Of a stretch of 64,000 nucleotides of DNA, positions 18,185 to 26,120 are shown one piece after another (the stretch's first letter is position 1; every line of letters starts with the position of its first letter). Below the pieces are notes generated by a model. The model saw only the letters and a program-made list of their open reading frames with translations. It was not told the origin of the DNA and searched no databases. The stretch is taken from positions 43,484 to 107,483 of the forward strand of contig CANGGP010000004.1 in assembly GCA_947453445.1 (NCBI GenBank). Reading direction: 5' to 3'. A program made the translations under genes and the position numbers. This stretch comes from Sphingobacteriaceae bacterium (lineage in GTDB: Bacteria > Bacteroidota > Bacteroidia > B-17B0 > Aurantibacillaceae).

Positions 18185-19066
18185 TTAGTAATTCCACAAA
18201 CGGGTCATGTTGAAGCCGATGCAAAAATCCATTTTAGCAAAATCATTTTTATTATACAACACATTGTATTGGTTGATAATCGATTGTCCGGTACTCACAA
18301 ACACTTGAAACACGTGCGATGATGTTGCAGCTTCTAAACCCAAACTTAAATTCGGCTTCACAGTAATCACCTTTGTATTTTGTGACGTTAAATTTTGTTC
18401 ATACTCAACAGTTACCGCTAAGGCTTCGGTAATTTTATAACGACCACTTACTGCCACCGCTATATTACCATGTTTCACCAATGAATCTACGATGTTGAAG
18501 TGAGAATAACTTGGTGCCAATTGTAAGGATAATTTTTCGCCAAATTTTCTCGCAATAATCAATTGATTAAAATAAGTCAAACGATCAACTGTTTTAGGGA
18601 AAACATCCTTTCTAACATCAATGGCGGCATTGCCAAAATAGGTAATACTCAAAGGAATACTTCCCGAACGAGTTTGCTTTAACAATGCATACTTAATGTT
18701 CACATCTTGCAATTTATTATTCTTTGTGGTTCCTAACCCAACTTGCAAATTTTTGCTCAAAGAATAATTAAACCCTATTCTAATATTCGATGGCGCATAC
18801 AATCCACCCAAGTCAAAATCCTTGCTGTTTAATAAACCAAATCGGTGTTGAATCACAAATTCCAATGTATTTGGGGTTGGAATAATCGCCGTTTGACTGT
18901 TCATCAAATAACCACTTTCAAACATGTTTTTTACCGGTCGGTTATCTTTTTTAGGTTTCTCTTCCGCAGCAGCAGTAGAATCAGCTTGTTGAGCACTTAC
19001 CATGCCTGTGCACAATTGTAACGATGCGAATACAATTAATGCTTTATTTAAAAAATTTGGTTTCAT
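18185..19066 (-). CDS. DUF5777-type outer-membrane beta-barrel protein, copy 1
   Basis: About 293 residues. The signal peptide runs MKPNFLNKALIVFASLQLCTGMVSAQ; the ORF track starts 7 codons earlier at a weaker Met. The mature protein carries segments I associate with DUF5777: FESGYLMNSQTAIIPTPNTL, FVIQHRFG, APSNIRIGFNYS and LQVGLGTTKN. Alternating strands suggest a barrel in the outer membrane. A paralogue lies at 22609-23514 in the same relative position. It is the last gene of the set EB-dh lipoprotein, CX4CH lipoprotein, DUF5777, so it may form the outer-membrane part of that system. Its function is unknown. Confidence 0.8.
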   Translation of the reverse strand: MKPNFLNKALIVFASLQLCTGMVSAQQADSTAAAEEKPKKDNRPVKNMFESGYLMNSQTAIIPTPNTLEFVIQHRFGLLNSKDFDLGGLYAPSNIRIGFNYSLSKNLQVGLGTTKNNKLQDVNIKYALLKQTRSGSIPLSITYFGNAAIDVRKDVFPKTVDRLTYFNQLIIARKFGEKLSLQLAPSYSHFNIVDSLVKHGNIAVAVSGRYKITEALAVTVEYEQNLTSQNTKVITVKPNLSLGLEAATSSHVFQVFVSTGQSIINQYNVLYNKNDFAKMDFCIGFNMTRLWNY

Positions 19067-19106
19067 AATGATTGAGATATTCTTCATGCTTTTTATTATT
19101 TACAGA

Positions 19107-19472
19107 CTAGTTTAATTTTGTTCCTTGTTTAATCCAACTCAACACCTTGTTAATTTCACTTGCGGGAAGTTTATTGGGCGGCATATTCGTATTCAACTTC
19201 ACCATAATTAGGCTTGTTGATGGATTTAGTGTATCGGTGTAACCACCATCAATCAAAGAATTATAAGCTTTTTCGCTTGTTAAATCGGGCTTAACATTTC
19301 CATTGTGGCATCCGCTCAAAGTACAATTGGTGGTAAACAAAGGTTGAATATCCTTCGAAAAACTAATCGTCGCATTCGGATCAATAACCGGTGGTTTAAA
19401 ATATTTCTTTTCGCATGAGGCAAACAAAATTGCCAAAACGAATATTTTGATATGAACAGAAGTGATTGTCAT
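19107..19472 (-). CDS. Small cytochrome-like lipoprotein with CX4CH motif, copy 1
   Basis: This protein of 121 residues has a lipobox ending at Cys20 (ILFASC), then EKKYFKPP. The region FSKDIQPLFTTNCTLSGCH (haem-like motif C50-x4-C55-H56) and the later NMPPNKLP, a possible Met ligand, resemble small cytochrome c domains. The spacing is CX4CH instead of CXXCH, as known from some multihaem cytochromes. The last segment INKVLSWIKQGTKLN is the usual C-terminal helix. The stop of the preceding EB-dh gene is 2 bases away. The paralogue at 23526-23924 keeps the same spacing. Confidence 0.8.
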   Translation of the reverse strand: MTITSVHIKIFVLAILFASCEKKYFKPPVIDPNATISFSKDIQPLFTTNCTLSGCHNGNVKPDLTSEKAYNSLIDGGYTDTLNPSTSLIMVKLNTNMPPNKLPASEINKVLSWIKQGTKLN

Positions 19473-19474
19473 AA

Positions 19475-20860
19475 TTATTTCAATTTAAATGTGAGCATTT
19501 GTTTTAAGGATCCTATATGGTTCTTTCCATCAGCATTCATTAATGCGATGCCAAACGGATATGATTTTCCTTCAGGAGTTGTAAACTGAACGTCATCCGC
19601 ATTTCCGGTGTTTAATTTACGCACCAAAATCACTTGATACAAAGTATGTGGTGTTACATTAATCCTGCTTCTGGTAACATTCGATACCGACCAAACATCG
19701 GCATGACTGCCGCTTGGAGGCGACAACAATACACCCGGTACACCACCCAATCCTTTGATATAAGCAATTAAATCATTTACACTGGCTGCTGGTACTTGCG
19801 ACCAATAAGTATTACCTTCATGGTTGCCGCTCGAAGCAAAACTAATTAAACTTGCACGTGAATATTTTTTCGCAAATCCAACTGCTGCAAAAGGTGTGGC
19901 TGAACCACTTGGACCATCACCTCCACCTTCATCGCCATGACAGTGACCACAGCCATAAACACTATTGTGATAAACCAAATCACCTTTATGATAATCGCCA
20001 ATAAAAGGTGTGATATTTGTGGTTGCAGTTGTATTCAATAAATAATAACCGGCATCCAACAATGTTGTTTTACCGTCGGGTCTGGTAAAAGATTGATCTA
20101 CACCGCTCCATTCGTAAGCCGGTTGCGATCGTGGGTTACCGGGTACCTTTTTATTTGAAGTAACCATGGCATTACCTGTATCTTTAACAAGGCCTTTGTT
20201 GGCATCTGTTACCATATCAGCAGCATAACCCAAAGCATCTGTCGTAGCAACATCCCACGACCAAATATCAACAGATCCTGCAGCCGGTTGCATTTTTCCT
20301 TGGTGACAAGAAGCTGCACAACCTTTGTCAACAAAGGTGCCTTCTGAACTTGAAGAATTATTTAAATCAAAGGCAATCGCCATCTTATCACTATTCCCTT
20401 GCGATGTCCATTGTCCTGTTGTATCTGATTTTAAAGGATCCGACGCGCCTAACAAAGTGGCCAAAGCATTGGTGGCATCCAAATTATTATCAACCCACTC
20501 AACATAAATATAAAGTTTAGAATCATCGTATGCCGCTTTCATGGTCAACTTAGGATCACCACCGGCATTAAAAGAACTTGTACCACCATATGTACCGGTC
20601 ATGTTTAAATAACCATTCGAATACAGGGCATTCTTGTTTAAATTTCCAACCGATACTTTTAAGTAATCGGCATTTTTCCAATAACTATCACTCAAAGTTA
20701 ATGGCGCTGTGCTAACGTAAGTAGCCTCCAGTGCAGTGGTTTGTACCGCCACTTTTGGTCCCGGAGGTTTTACAAAATATTTTTTCTCGCACGCAACAAT
20801 CAAACTTAATGTGATTGAAACGATGACGAATAGTGCTTTATGTCTTAGTATGATTTTCAT
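19475..20860 (-). CDS. Ethylbenzene-dehydrogenase-like haem lipoprotein, copy 1
   Basis: 461 residues from the start MKIILRHKALF; the ORF track adds 25 residues without signal character. The lipobox Cys24 is followed by EKKYF, as in the next gene. The body matches the EB-dh family (haem-binding gamma-subunit-like beta fold), with MKAAYDDSKLYIYVEWVDNN and DKMAIAFDLNN. Two haem-like sites are visible: CAASCH (~181-186, CX3CH) and CGHCH (~304-308, CXXCH, with GDEGGGDG after it). It is probably a periplasm-facing or surface redox protein and the first gene of its three-gene set. Confidence 0.8.
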   Translation of the reverse strand: MKIILRHKALFVIVSITLSLIVACEKKYFVKPPGPKVAVQTTALEATYVSTAPLTLSDSYWKNADYLKVSVGNLNKNALYSNGYLNMTGTYGGTSSFNAGGDPKLTMKAAYDDSKLYIYVEWVDNNLDATNALATLLGASDPLKSDTTGQWTSQGNSDKMAIAFDLNNSSSSEGTFVDKGCAASCHQGKMQPAAGSVDIWSWDVATTDALGYAADMVTDANKGLVKDTGNAMVTSNKKVPGNPRSQPAYEWSGVDQSFTRPDGKTTLLDAGYYLLNTTATTNITPFIGDYHKGDLVYHNSVYGCGHCHGDEGGGDGPSGSATPFAAVGFAKKYSRASLISFASSGNHEGNTYWSQVPAASVNDLIAYIKGLGGVPGVLLSPPSGSHADVWSVSNVTRSRINVTPHTLYQVILVRKLNTGNADDVQFTTPEGKSYPFGIALMNADGKNHIGSLKQMLTFKLK

Positions 20861-20947
20861 AACTTTTTTATTGAATGCTTTAATCCTTATGGAAAGATAA
20901 TACTTTTTATCAGTTTCCTTTTTCAATCTCAACAAAAATTTTTCAAG

Positions 20948-20978
20948 AATACGGCAATCCGATTTGGATTGCCGTATT
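20948..20978 (-). terminator. Terminator after the YceI operon
   Basis: A perfect 13-bp inverted repeat, AATACGGCAATCC and its complement with a 5-base loop, is followed on the minus strand by a T-rich stretch. It lies between the small Ig-like lipoprotein gene and the next gene set, separating the two transcription units. Confidence 0.8.
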
Positions 20979-21025
20979 GATTTTATTTACTCAATTGGAT
21001 GAATTCCAATCGAATGATATTTAAT

Positions 21026-21391
21026 TTATTGTACAGTTAAATCAGCAGTAACAGTACCTTTCTTGTCGCCAATTGTTGCATGACCACCGCCTGAGGTAAA
21101 AGTTTGACCGCTTGCATTGGTGTATTCTGCTGTTACAAAATAATCACCTCTTAACAAACCACCAAATGAATAGTTTCCGGCATCATCGGTAATGGTTGTA
21201 GCGTTGTGTGTGCTGCTTGCTGATGTAGCATTAAAAGTTATGTATACAATGGCTTTATTCACTGCCGCACCTTTTAAAGTTACTGTTCCTTTAATGGTTG
21301 CGCTTCCACCAAAATCATTGGTTTTTTTGCAAGATGTTAGTCCTAATAAAAACACGATGGCTATTAGGGCAATATTTTTGATTGTTTTCAT
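21026..21391 (-). CDS. Small lipoprotein with carboxypeptidase-regulatory-like fold
   Basis: 121 residues from MKTIKNIALIAIVFLLGLTSC; the ORF track starts 14 codons earlier. The lipobox Cys21 is followed by KKTND. The mature part has the pattern IKGTVTLKGAAVNKAIVYI...TDDAGNYSFGGLLRGDYFV, typical of the carboxypeptidase-regulatory (transthyretin-like) domain. It lies 45 bases after the YceI-like gene and shares its promoter. A structural or binding role in the envelope is likely; the ligand is unknown. Confidence 0.8.
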   Translation of the reverse strand: MKTIKNIALIAIVFLLGLTSCKKTNDFGGSATIKGTVTLKGAAVNKAIVYITFNATSASSTHNATTITDDAGNYSFGGLLRGDYFVTAEYTNASGQTFTSGGGHATIGDKKGTVTADLTVQ

Positions 21392-21436
21392 TTGAATTTG
21401 TTTTTTAAGTTTTATTACTATTTCTATTTTCAATTA

Positions 21437-22204
21437 TTAATAAGTGTTGTTGACCATGTTACAGTCGACCCTTATTGTTACCACATCATTGATTGAAGTT
21501 GAATTTACCCCAAACACTGTATTCGCATTGATATCAAACGAACCATATAAACCTGCTCTGTCGGTTTTTTTGCCTGTAGTTGCATTGGTTAAGGTAGAAA
21601 TACCGGTATAAGACATTGGCATCGAAATTGGAACAGTTACACCACGGAAAGTAAAGTTACCTTTTACCATGTATCCGCTACCAAATCTTTCAACGCTGGT
21701 ACTTACAAACTTAGCAGTATCTGTTGTTGCTCTAGGCGCTAAAGTAAAGGCAGTTGCAGATGTTTTAGCAGTGGTATCAAATTTAATGCCCATGTAACCA
21801 GGACCGCATTTTCCGTAAGCATCTCTACCTGGTTCGCCGGTGTTAAAGGTTGATAATTGAACCCATGAACTAATTGACGAGTTGCCTGGATTTGCAGCGT
21901 CAAATTTTACTTTGATTTCAAAAATGTTAAAACGACCTGTTAATGGAGCGCCTGTTGCATAATATTTTGTTTCCCACATCACATTACTATGTGCTTTGTC
22001 TACCTTCCAAGCACCCGCTGTTGTATAACTTGCTGGTGGATAGCCCCCAATGCTGGCATTAATTACATCAGTTGATGATGTTGTGCTACTTGCTGTTAGT
22101 TGTTCATACTTGTTGTCTTTTTTACAACTGGTTACAAATACAATGGCTGTAACACCAATTCCTAAAATGGCAGTTAACAGTTTGCTTGTTGCTTTAGTTT
22201 TCAT
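21437..22204 (-). CDS. YceI-family lipoprotein
   Basis: 255 residues from MKTKATSKLLTAILGIG, with lipobox TSC near residue 24; the ORF track extends the start into the promoter region. The YceI domain begins AGAWKVDKAHSNVMWETKY and contains GRFNIFEIKVKFD and VKGNFTFRGVTVPISMPM. YceI proteins are lipocalin-like barrels that bind long isoprenoids such as quinone precursors. Here it stands between two redox gene sets and carries a TGAC-N4-GTCA dyad upstream, so a role in quinone or electron-transfer physiology fits but is inferred. Confidence 0.85.
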   Translation of the reverse strand: MKTKATSKLLTAILGIGVTAIVFVTSCKKDNKYEQLTASSTTSSTDVINASIGGYPPASYTTAGAWKVDKAHSNVMWETKYYATGAPLTGRFNIFEIKVKFDAANPGNSSISSWVQLSTFNTGEPGRDAYGKCGPGYMGIKFDTTAKTSATAFTLAPRATTDTAKFVSTSVERFGSGYMVKGNFTFRGVTVPISMPMSYTGISTLTNATTGKKTDRAGLYGSFDINANTVFGVNSTSINDVVTIRVDCNMVNNTY

Positions 22205-22269
22205 AATTGTTATTGTTTGTTGGTTATTAATTGGTTTTAGTTTATCAGGTTTGTTATTCCTTTCGGTTG

Positions 22270-22313
22270 TAAAGGTACTCCCAAGACAAAATAAGTTGTA
22301 CTGACAGATGTCA
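22270..22313 (-). promoter_or_regulatory. CRP/FNR-type regulated promoter of the YceI operon
   Basis: The dyad TGAC-AGAT-GTCA (22302-22313, flanked by C and G to make 5-base arms) has its centre about 37 bases upstream of the end of a TACCTTTA box (22270-22277) on the minus strand. This spacing puts the dyad near -41, almost identical to the promoters at 13875 and 17956. Confidence 0.6.
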
Positions 22314-22527
22314 GGATGTGAACTGACTCTAATCATCAAAAACATCTTTTTTTAACTAGCAATGAACTATTGCAGAGCGCCCGAAACTCAGTCATAGAAA
22401 GACTTCTGCGCAACTTTGAATGCACCATGCGATTAGCTTCGTTCACCAAGCCATCGAAAAATAAATCTTAAACACCAAAAAAAATATTCATTTTTTGCTT
22501 CATAAAATCAAAGTGCATCCTTCAATT
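22314..22527. other. Intergenic stretch without recognised gene
   Basis: Spacer between the YceI promoter and the terminator of the second gene set. I see no ORF, RNA gene or repeat in it. Confidence 0.4.
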
Positions 22528-22562
22528 AAAAAAAAAGCCAAATGGATTTCCATCTGGCTTTC
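22528..22562 (-). terminator. Terminator after the DUF5777 gene (copy 2)
   Basis: The inverted repeat AAGCCAAATGG (22535-22545) and CCATCTGGCTT (22550-22560), with one mismatch, is followed on the minus strand by a T-run. It is placed like the terminator of copy 1. Confidence 0.8.
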
Positions 22563-22608
22563 TTAAAAGTGAAATAGTCTGTTAAATCAACTTAGGCTCA
22601 ACAATCAT

Positions 22609-23514
22609 CTACCTTTTAGCAATGTTAAACCCTATTAAATACATACCCTTGGTATAATCATTATGATTGAAGAAACTGTTGGTTTGTGGCACTATGCTAT
22701 GATAATTGGTTAAGAATAATTGAAAAGTGTGAGTTGCTGTACCCATTTGCAATCCAAAACTCACATTCGGATTCGGATTATCACTCATGTGCTCAGTAAG
22801 CGGTTGATCATAATCCACAATCAACGAAAGCTTGTCGGTAATGGCATAAGCGCCCATAAACGATAGTGCAAAATGTGCATTTTTCATTTTTGGTTTAATG
22901 GTACCGTTCGAACTCACATAACCTTCTACATTGTTGTACCATGATAAACTTGGTGCCACTTGAACCGAAATAGCATTGTTGATTTTTCTGGCTATAATCA
23001 ATTGATGAAAGTATGACAATCGGTCGTAATCATTCACAAAATTGTCTTTCTTCGGACGTGTATCTACAGCCGCTAAGCCATAATAAGTAACACTTACAGG
23101 CGATCCGCCGGTTTTACCTTGCTTCAGTAATGCGTACTTTAAATTTGCATCCCATTGCATACGCTCCTTTGTAAAACCAAATCCCAATTGCAAATTTTCA
23201 ATCGGCGTATAGTTAAACCCTAATCGAATATTTGAAGAGGCATACAGGCCAAAAAAGTCTGAATAACCATTGTTCACATTGCCAAAGCGATGCTGCATGA
23301 TAAATTCAAAAACACCTTTTACGGGTACCATCACCGATTGGTTATCGATGATTAAATTTCCGTTAAATGTTTTTTTCACAAAATTAGATGCAGGTGCAGG
23401 TTTAGCTGCTGTGCTGTCTTGCGCTTTTATCGTAGAATTCAAAAGTACCAAGGCCATAAGCACACAAAGATACTTTGTTCCGTTTTTTATATATTTTACT
23501 GATTTATTTTTCAT
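22609..23514 (-). CDS. DUF5777-type outer-membrane beta-barrel protein, copy 2
   Basis: 301 residues with signal peptide MKNKSVKYIKNGTKYLCVLMALVLLNSTIKAQ. It is paralogous to 18185-19066. Shared blocks include FEFIMQHRFGNVNNGYSDFFGL, YASSNIRLGFNYTP, LQLGFGFTKERMQWDANLKYALLKQ and RLSYFHQLIIARKI. The pattern indicates an outer-membrane barrel. It is last in the second EB-dh/CX4CH/DUF5777 set, 11 bases after the CX4CH gene. The two copies have diverged clearly, so they probably serve different partners or conditions. Confidence 0.8.
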   Translation of the reverse strand: MKNKSVKYIKNGTKYLCVLMALVLLNSTIKAQDSTAAKPAPASNFVKKTFNGNLIIDNQSVMVPVKGVFEFIMQHRFGNVNNGYSDFFGLYASSNIRLGFNYTPIENLQLGFGFTKERMQWDANLKYALLKQGKTGGSPVSVTYYGLAAVDTRPKKDNFVNDYDRLSYFHQLIIARKINNAISVQVAPSLSWYNNVEGYVSSNGTIKPKMKNAHFALSFMGAYAITDKLSLIVDYDQPLTEHMSDNPNPNVSFGLQMGTATHTFQLFLTNYHSIVPQTNSFFNHNDYTKGMYLIGFNIAKR

Positions 23515-23525
23515 ATGCTTTTTTT

Positions 23526-23924
23526 TTAATTGTTTGGGGCTCCTTGCTTAATCCAGGCCAATACCAAATTATTTAAGTTAGAAGGATTTGCACCGGCCGG
23601 CGGCATTGGAGTTGTTTTTTTACCGGTAATCCATAAGTAAATATTGCTGTTTTCAGGATTGCTAACATCAATATAATTGCCTCCACTCAGTACGCTATAA
23701 GCCTTCTCTGCAGATAAATCCGGACTGCGTCCTCCGGCGGCATGACAACCCGTTACACTGCAATTGGCAGTTAAAATGGGTTGTATGTCGGTTGCGAAAC
23801 TCACATTCGCTGTTACTTCTTCCACTGTACTTTTAGGCACAGTAGCCACCTTGTAACAACTTTGCAAGCCTACTATAGCGCCAACAATGGCAACCATAAT
23901 AATTGTTGTTTTTTTAATTGACAT
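23526..23924 (-). CDS. Small cytochrome-like lipoprotein with CX4CH motif, copy 2
   Basis: 132 residues; the lipobox ends QSC (Cys23). The domain VSFATDIQPILTANCSVTGCH (C55-x4-C60-H61), AEKAYSVLSGGNYIDVSNP, PMPPAG and LVLAWIKQGAPNN is the direct counterpart of 19107-19472. The CX4CH spacing is conserved in both copies, so it is not a sequencing error. It is probably anchored by lipid in the outer or inner membrane and acts next to the EB-dh lipoprotein. Confidence 0.8.
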   Translation of the reverse strand: MSIKKTTIIMVAIVGAIVGLQSCYKVATVPKSTVEEVTANVSFATDIQPILTANCSVTGCHAAGGRSPDLSAEKAYSVLSGGNYIDVSNPENSNIYLWITGKKTTPMPPAGANPSNLNNLVLAWIKQGAPNN

Positions 23925-23979
23925 GATTTCAGTTTTTTAATCAATAATTCAATGAATTAATTCTTCAAAATAATGACCC

Positions 23980-25335
23980 TTACTTTTGAAATTTCAATGT
24001 CAAGTTTGGTTTAATACCGTGTTGATAATTAGATTTATTAAATATTGCCACACCAAATGGCTGATCTTGCAAGGATGAAAAATCAACATCTTGTTTCAAC
24101 GCATCGGTTGTTTTAAGCAAACGTTTCCATTCAATTACCCAACCACTACCGGTATAATTTACCATACAGTTAATGTCAGCACGACCTTTGGTTAAAGGCA
24201 TAGATACATAACTTGGTATGATTTTAGGACCACCGCCACCATAAATTGGATCTCCTACTCTTTGATAATCTGTACCAACATTTGGATCAATTTTGCTGCC
24301 ATCACTGAGGGTTAATACACCCAAGGTATCTAAGCCTTTAATTTGTTTCGCCACACCTGCATCAATGTCTGTTTGCAAGATGTAATAATAATCGGTTTTA
24401 CCGGGAATTAAATATTTTGGTGCAGTAGTAGTTAAAGTTTTACCCATAACAGTTAGTGTAAAAGTTTGTGAATTGTTGCTGGTTCCACCAACATTGGCCG
24501 AATACACAGGACCATAAGGGTAACTAGTAGAAGAACCGGTTACTACTTGATCATCTTGGTGACGACCATTACCGCTACCACCTACTAGATTCGTAATCGA
24601 TGGTCCACCGGCCCAATCTTGATACTCATCCGAAAACTGCCCGTTAATTGGATCTCTGCCAATTTTTAACCACCACATGTCAATTTTTTCGTTTGCACCA
24701 TTGGTATAGTGATTACCGCTAGCATTCGACTTCACAGTAGCAGGGGTTGTTGTAGGATCGAGATATGGTGTAAATGTATGACAGCTTGCGTAACATGTTT
24801 GCGCTGCAAATTTAGAAGTTGAATTATCGATGTTCCATAAAAACGCCAATTTATCTTCACCCCATCCATCTCTGGTGATATTGCCATTCGAATCGAATGT
24901 TTTTGCTGAAGGTTCTTGCGCCCATCTTTTTGTTGTTGGATTAAAATACCAAGGTGAAACCTGCACACTTTTATCATTATCGGCGTACTGTGCCAAAAAA
25001 TAAACATAGGTGCCATCATACATCGATTTTAACGACACAGGGTATTGTGTGCCTACATAACCGTTAAACAAACCATTGCCCGGATCAGGCACTTGTGTTG
25101 TTGTGTTTAATTGTGTGGCATTGTCCCATACTGCATCCACAATTCCGTCAATGGTAGGCGCATTATCCGTTTTAGCACATAATAAGTCTGCCGGATTAGT
25201 TACCACGGCCGGTAAATCGGCTGTTTTTACATCTAAAGTTTGATTGGTTTTGGTACAACTCACCATCAAGGCGATTCCTGTAAATCCGATGCCAAGTACT
25301 GTGGCCATCAGTTTTTTTGCTCCTTTTGATTTCAT
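23980..25335 (-). CDS. Ethylbenzene-dehydrogenase-like haem lipoprotein, copy 2
   Basis: 451 residues with lipobox MVSC (Cys27). The EB-dh fold is shown by APTIDGIVDAVWDNA, SLKSMYDGTYVYFLAQYADND, WGEDKLAFLWNID and the C-terminal LKQDVDFSSLQDQPFGVAIF. It has the CX3CH motif CYASCH (181-186), as in copy 1. It lacks the second, CXXCH, site seen in copy 1. It is the first gene of the second set and carries its own dyad promoter. The family's known haem ligands are Met and Lys, so whether CX3CH binds haem covalently is unproven. Confidence 0.8.
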   Translation of the reverse strand: MKSKGAKKLMATVLGIGFTGIALMVSCTKTNQTLDVKTADLPAVVTNPADLLCAKTDNAPTIDGIVDAVWDNATQLNTTTQVPDPGNGLFNGYVGTQYPVSLKSMYDGTYVYFLAQYADNDKSVQVSPWYFNPTTKRWAQEPSAKTFDSNGNITRDGWGEDKLAFLWNIDNSTSKFAAQTCYASCHTFTPYLDPTTTPATVKSNASGNHYTNGANEKIDMWWLKIGRDPINGQFSDEYQDWAGGPSITNLVGGSGNGRHQDDQVVTGSSTSYPYGPVYSANVGGTSNNSQTFTLTVMGKTLTTTAPKYLIPGKTDYYYILQTDIDAGVAKQIKGLDTLGVLTLSDGSKIDPNVGTDYQRVGDPIYGGGGPKIIPSYVSMPLTKGRADINCMVNYTGSGWVIEWKRLLKTTDALKQDVDFSSLQDQPFGVAIFNKSNYQHGIKPNLTLKFQK

Positions 25336-25381
25336 AAATTTTGAATTATATTAGTAATTGAATGAATTAAAATTCTTGGGT

Positions 25382-25447
25382 CAAAGGTATTTGTCATTGA
25401 ATTGTCATTGTACTGAGATGTGTCATTTTCTTGCATGACGTATGTCA
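25382..25447 (-). promoter_or_regulatory. CRP/FNR-type regulated promoter of the second EB-dh set
   Basis: The -7 box TACCTTTG (25382-25389, minus strand) has a dyad TGAC-GTAT-GTCA (25436-25447) centred about 59 bases upstream. That is two helical turns further than in the three other dyad promoters, which resembles a class I (-61) activator position. Confidence 0.6.
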
Positions 25448-25724
25448 ACTTTTACCTGACCATGGATACTTTAATAGCAAATATCCGCAATTACTGTTTA
25501 CTGAACTGCTGATGTTCAAACCCGCACCATGATTGATTTATTCTACCGAATATATTTTTTAATTATTCAATTTTGTCGTATTATTGGTAGCAAAATTGTA
25601 ATCTTCTCCGCTGTAAATTTTTGTCAAGCGAAAGTCAATTACCGCGCCGTACTAAACATCCGACGTAAATAACACGGAACTAATTTTTTATACCAAAAAA
25701 AATATCAATTTTTTTTATAGATTT
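25448..25724. other. Intergenic stretch without recognised gene
   Basis: AT-rich spacer between the divergent EB-dh promoter and the tRNA promoter. I see no gene or structured RNA. Confidence 0.4.
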
Positions 25725-25755
25725 TTTGCTCGTTCCAAAAGTATTATTACCTTTG
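25725..25755 (+). promoter_or_regulatory. Promoter of the tRNA-Thr/Tyr/Gly cluster
   Basis: TTTG (25725-25728), 19 bases, then TACCTTTG (25748-25755). This is a near-perfect Bacteroidota housekeeping promoter and lies about 40 bases before the first tRNA. Confidence 0.75.
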
Positions 25756-25797
25756 CAATCCCTTTTTAGGGGCTTGTTCTTTAACATAACATTAAAA

Positions 25798-25870
25798 GCC
25801 GGAGTAGCTCAGCTGGTAGAGCAGCTGATTTGTAATCAGCTGGTCGGGGGTTCGAGTCCCTTCTTCGGCT
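25798..25870 (+). tRNA. tRNA-Thr (UGU)
   Basis: 73 nt. The acceptor stem GCCGGAG pairs with CTTCGGC. The anticodon loop TTTGTAA gives UGU. The T-loop GGTTCGAGTCC is standard and the discriminator base is U. CCA is not encoded. Confidence 0.95.
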
Positions 25871-25883
25871 CTTTTTTTGTAAA

Positions 25884-25964
25884 GGGGATATACCAGAGTG
25901 GCCAAATGGGACAGACTGTAAATCTGTTGTTTCGACTTCGGAGGTTCGAATCCTCCTGTCCCCA
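25884..25964 (+). tRNA. tRNA-Tyr (GUA)
   Basis: 81 nt with a long variable arm (class II). The acceptor GGGGATA pairs with TGTCCCC, and the anticodon loop CTGTAAA gives GUA. It lies 13 bases after tRNA-Thr. Confidence 0.95.
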
Positions 25965-26018
25965 CGGCTATTGGTCAGTACACACATTCACTGCAGTGTT
26001 TGTTGGCTGTACAAATTA

Positions 26019-26091
26019 GCGGAAGTAGCTCAATTGGTAGAGCTCCAGCCTTCCAAGCTGGAGGTTGCGGGTTCGAGACCCGTCTTCCGCT
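26019..26091 (+). tRNA. tRNA-Gly (UCC)
   Basis: 73 nt. The acceptor GCGGAAG pairs with CTTCCGC, and the anticodon loop CTTCCAA gives UCC. Nine bases of its 3' end (CTTCCGCTC) occur again about 60 bases downstream. Confidence 0.95.
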
Positions 26092-26120
26092 CAAAAGATT
26101 GAGAGACGAATTGAGATTTA

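Noticed and set aside
25781-26019. ORFs over the tRNA cluster on both strands
   Set aside because: They are translations of tRNA genes and not proteins.
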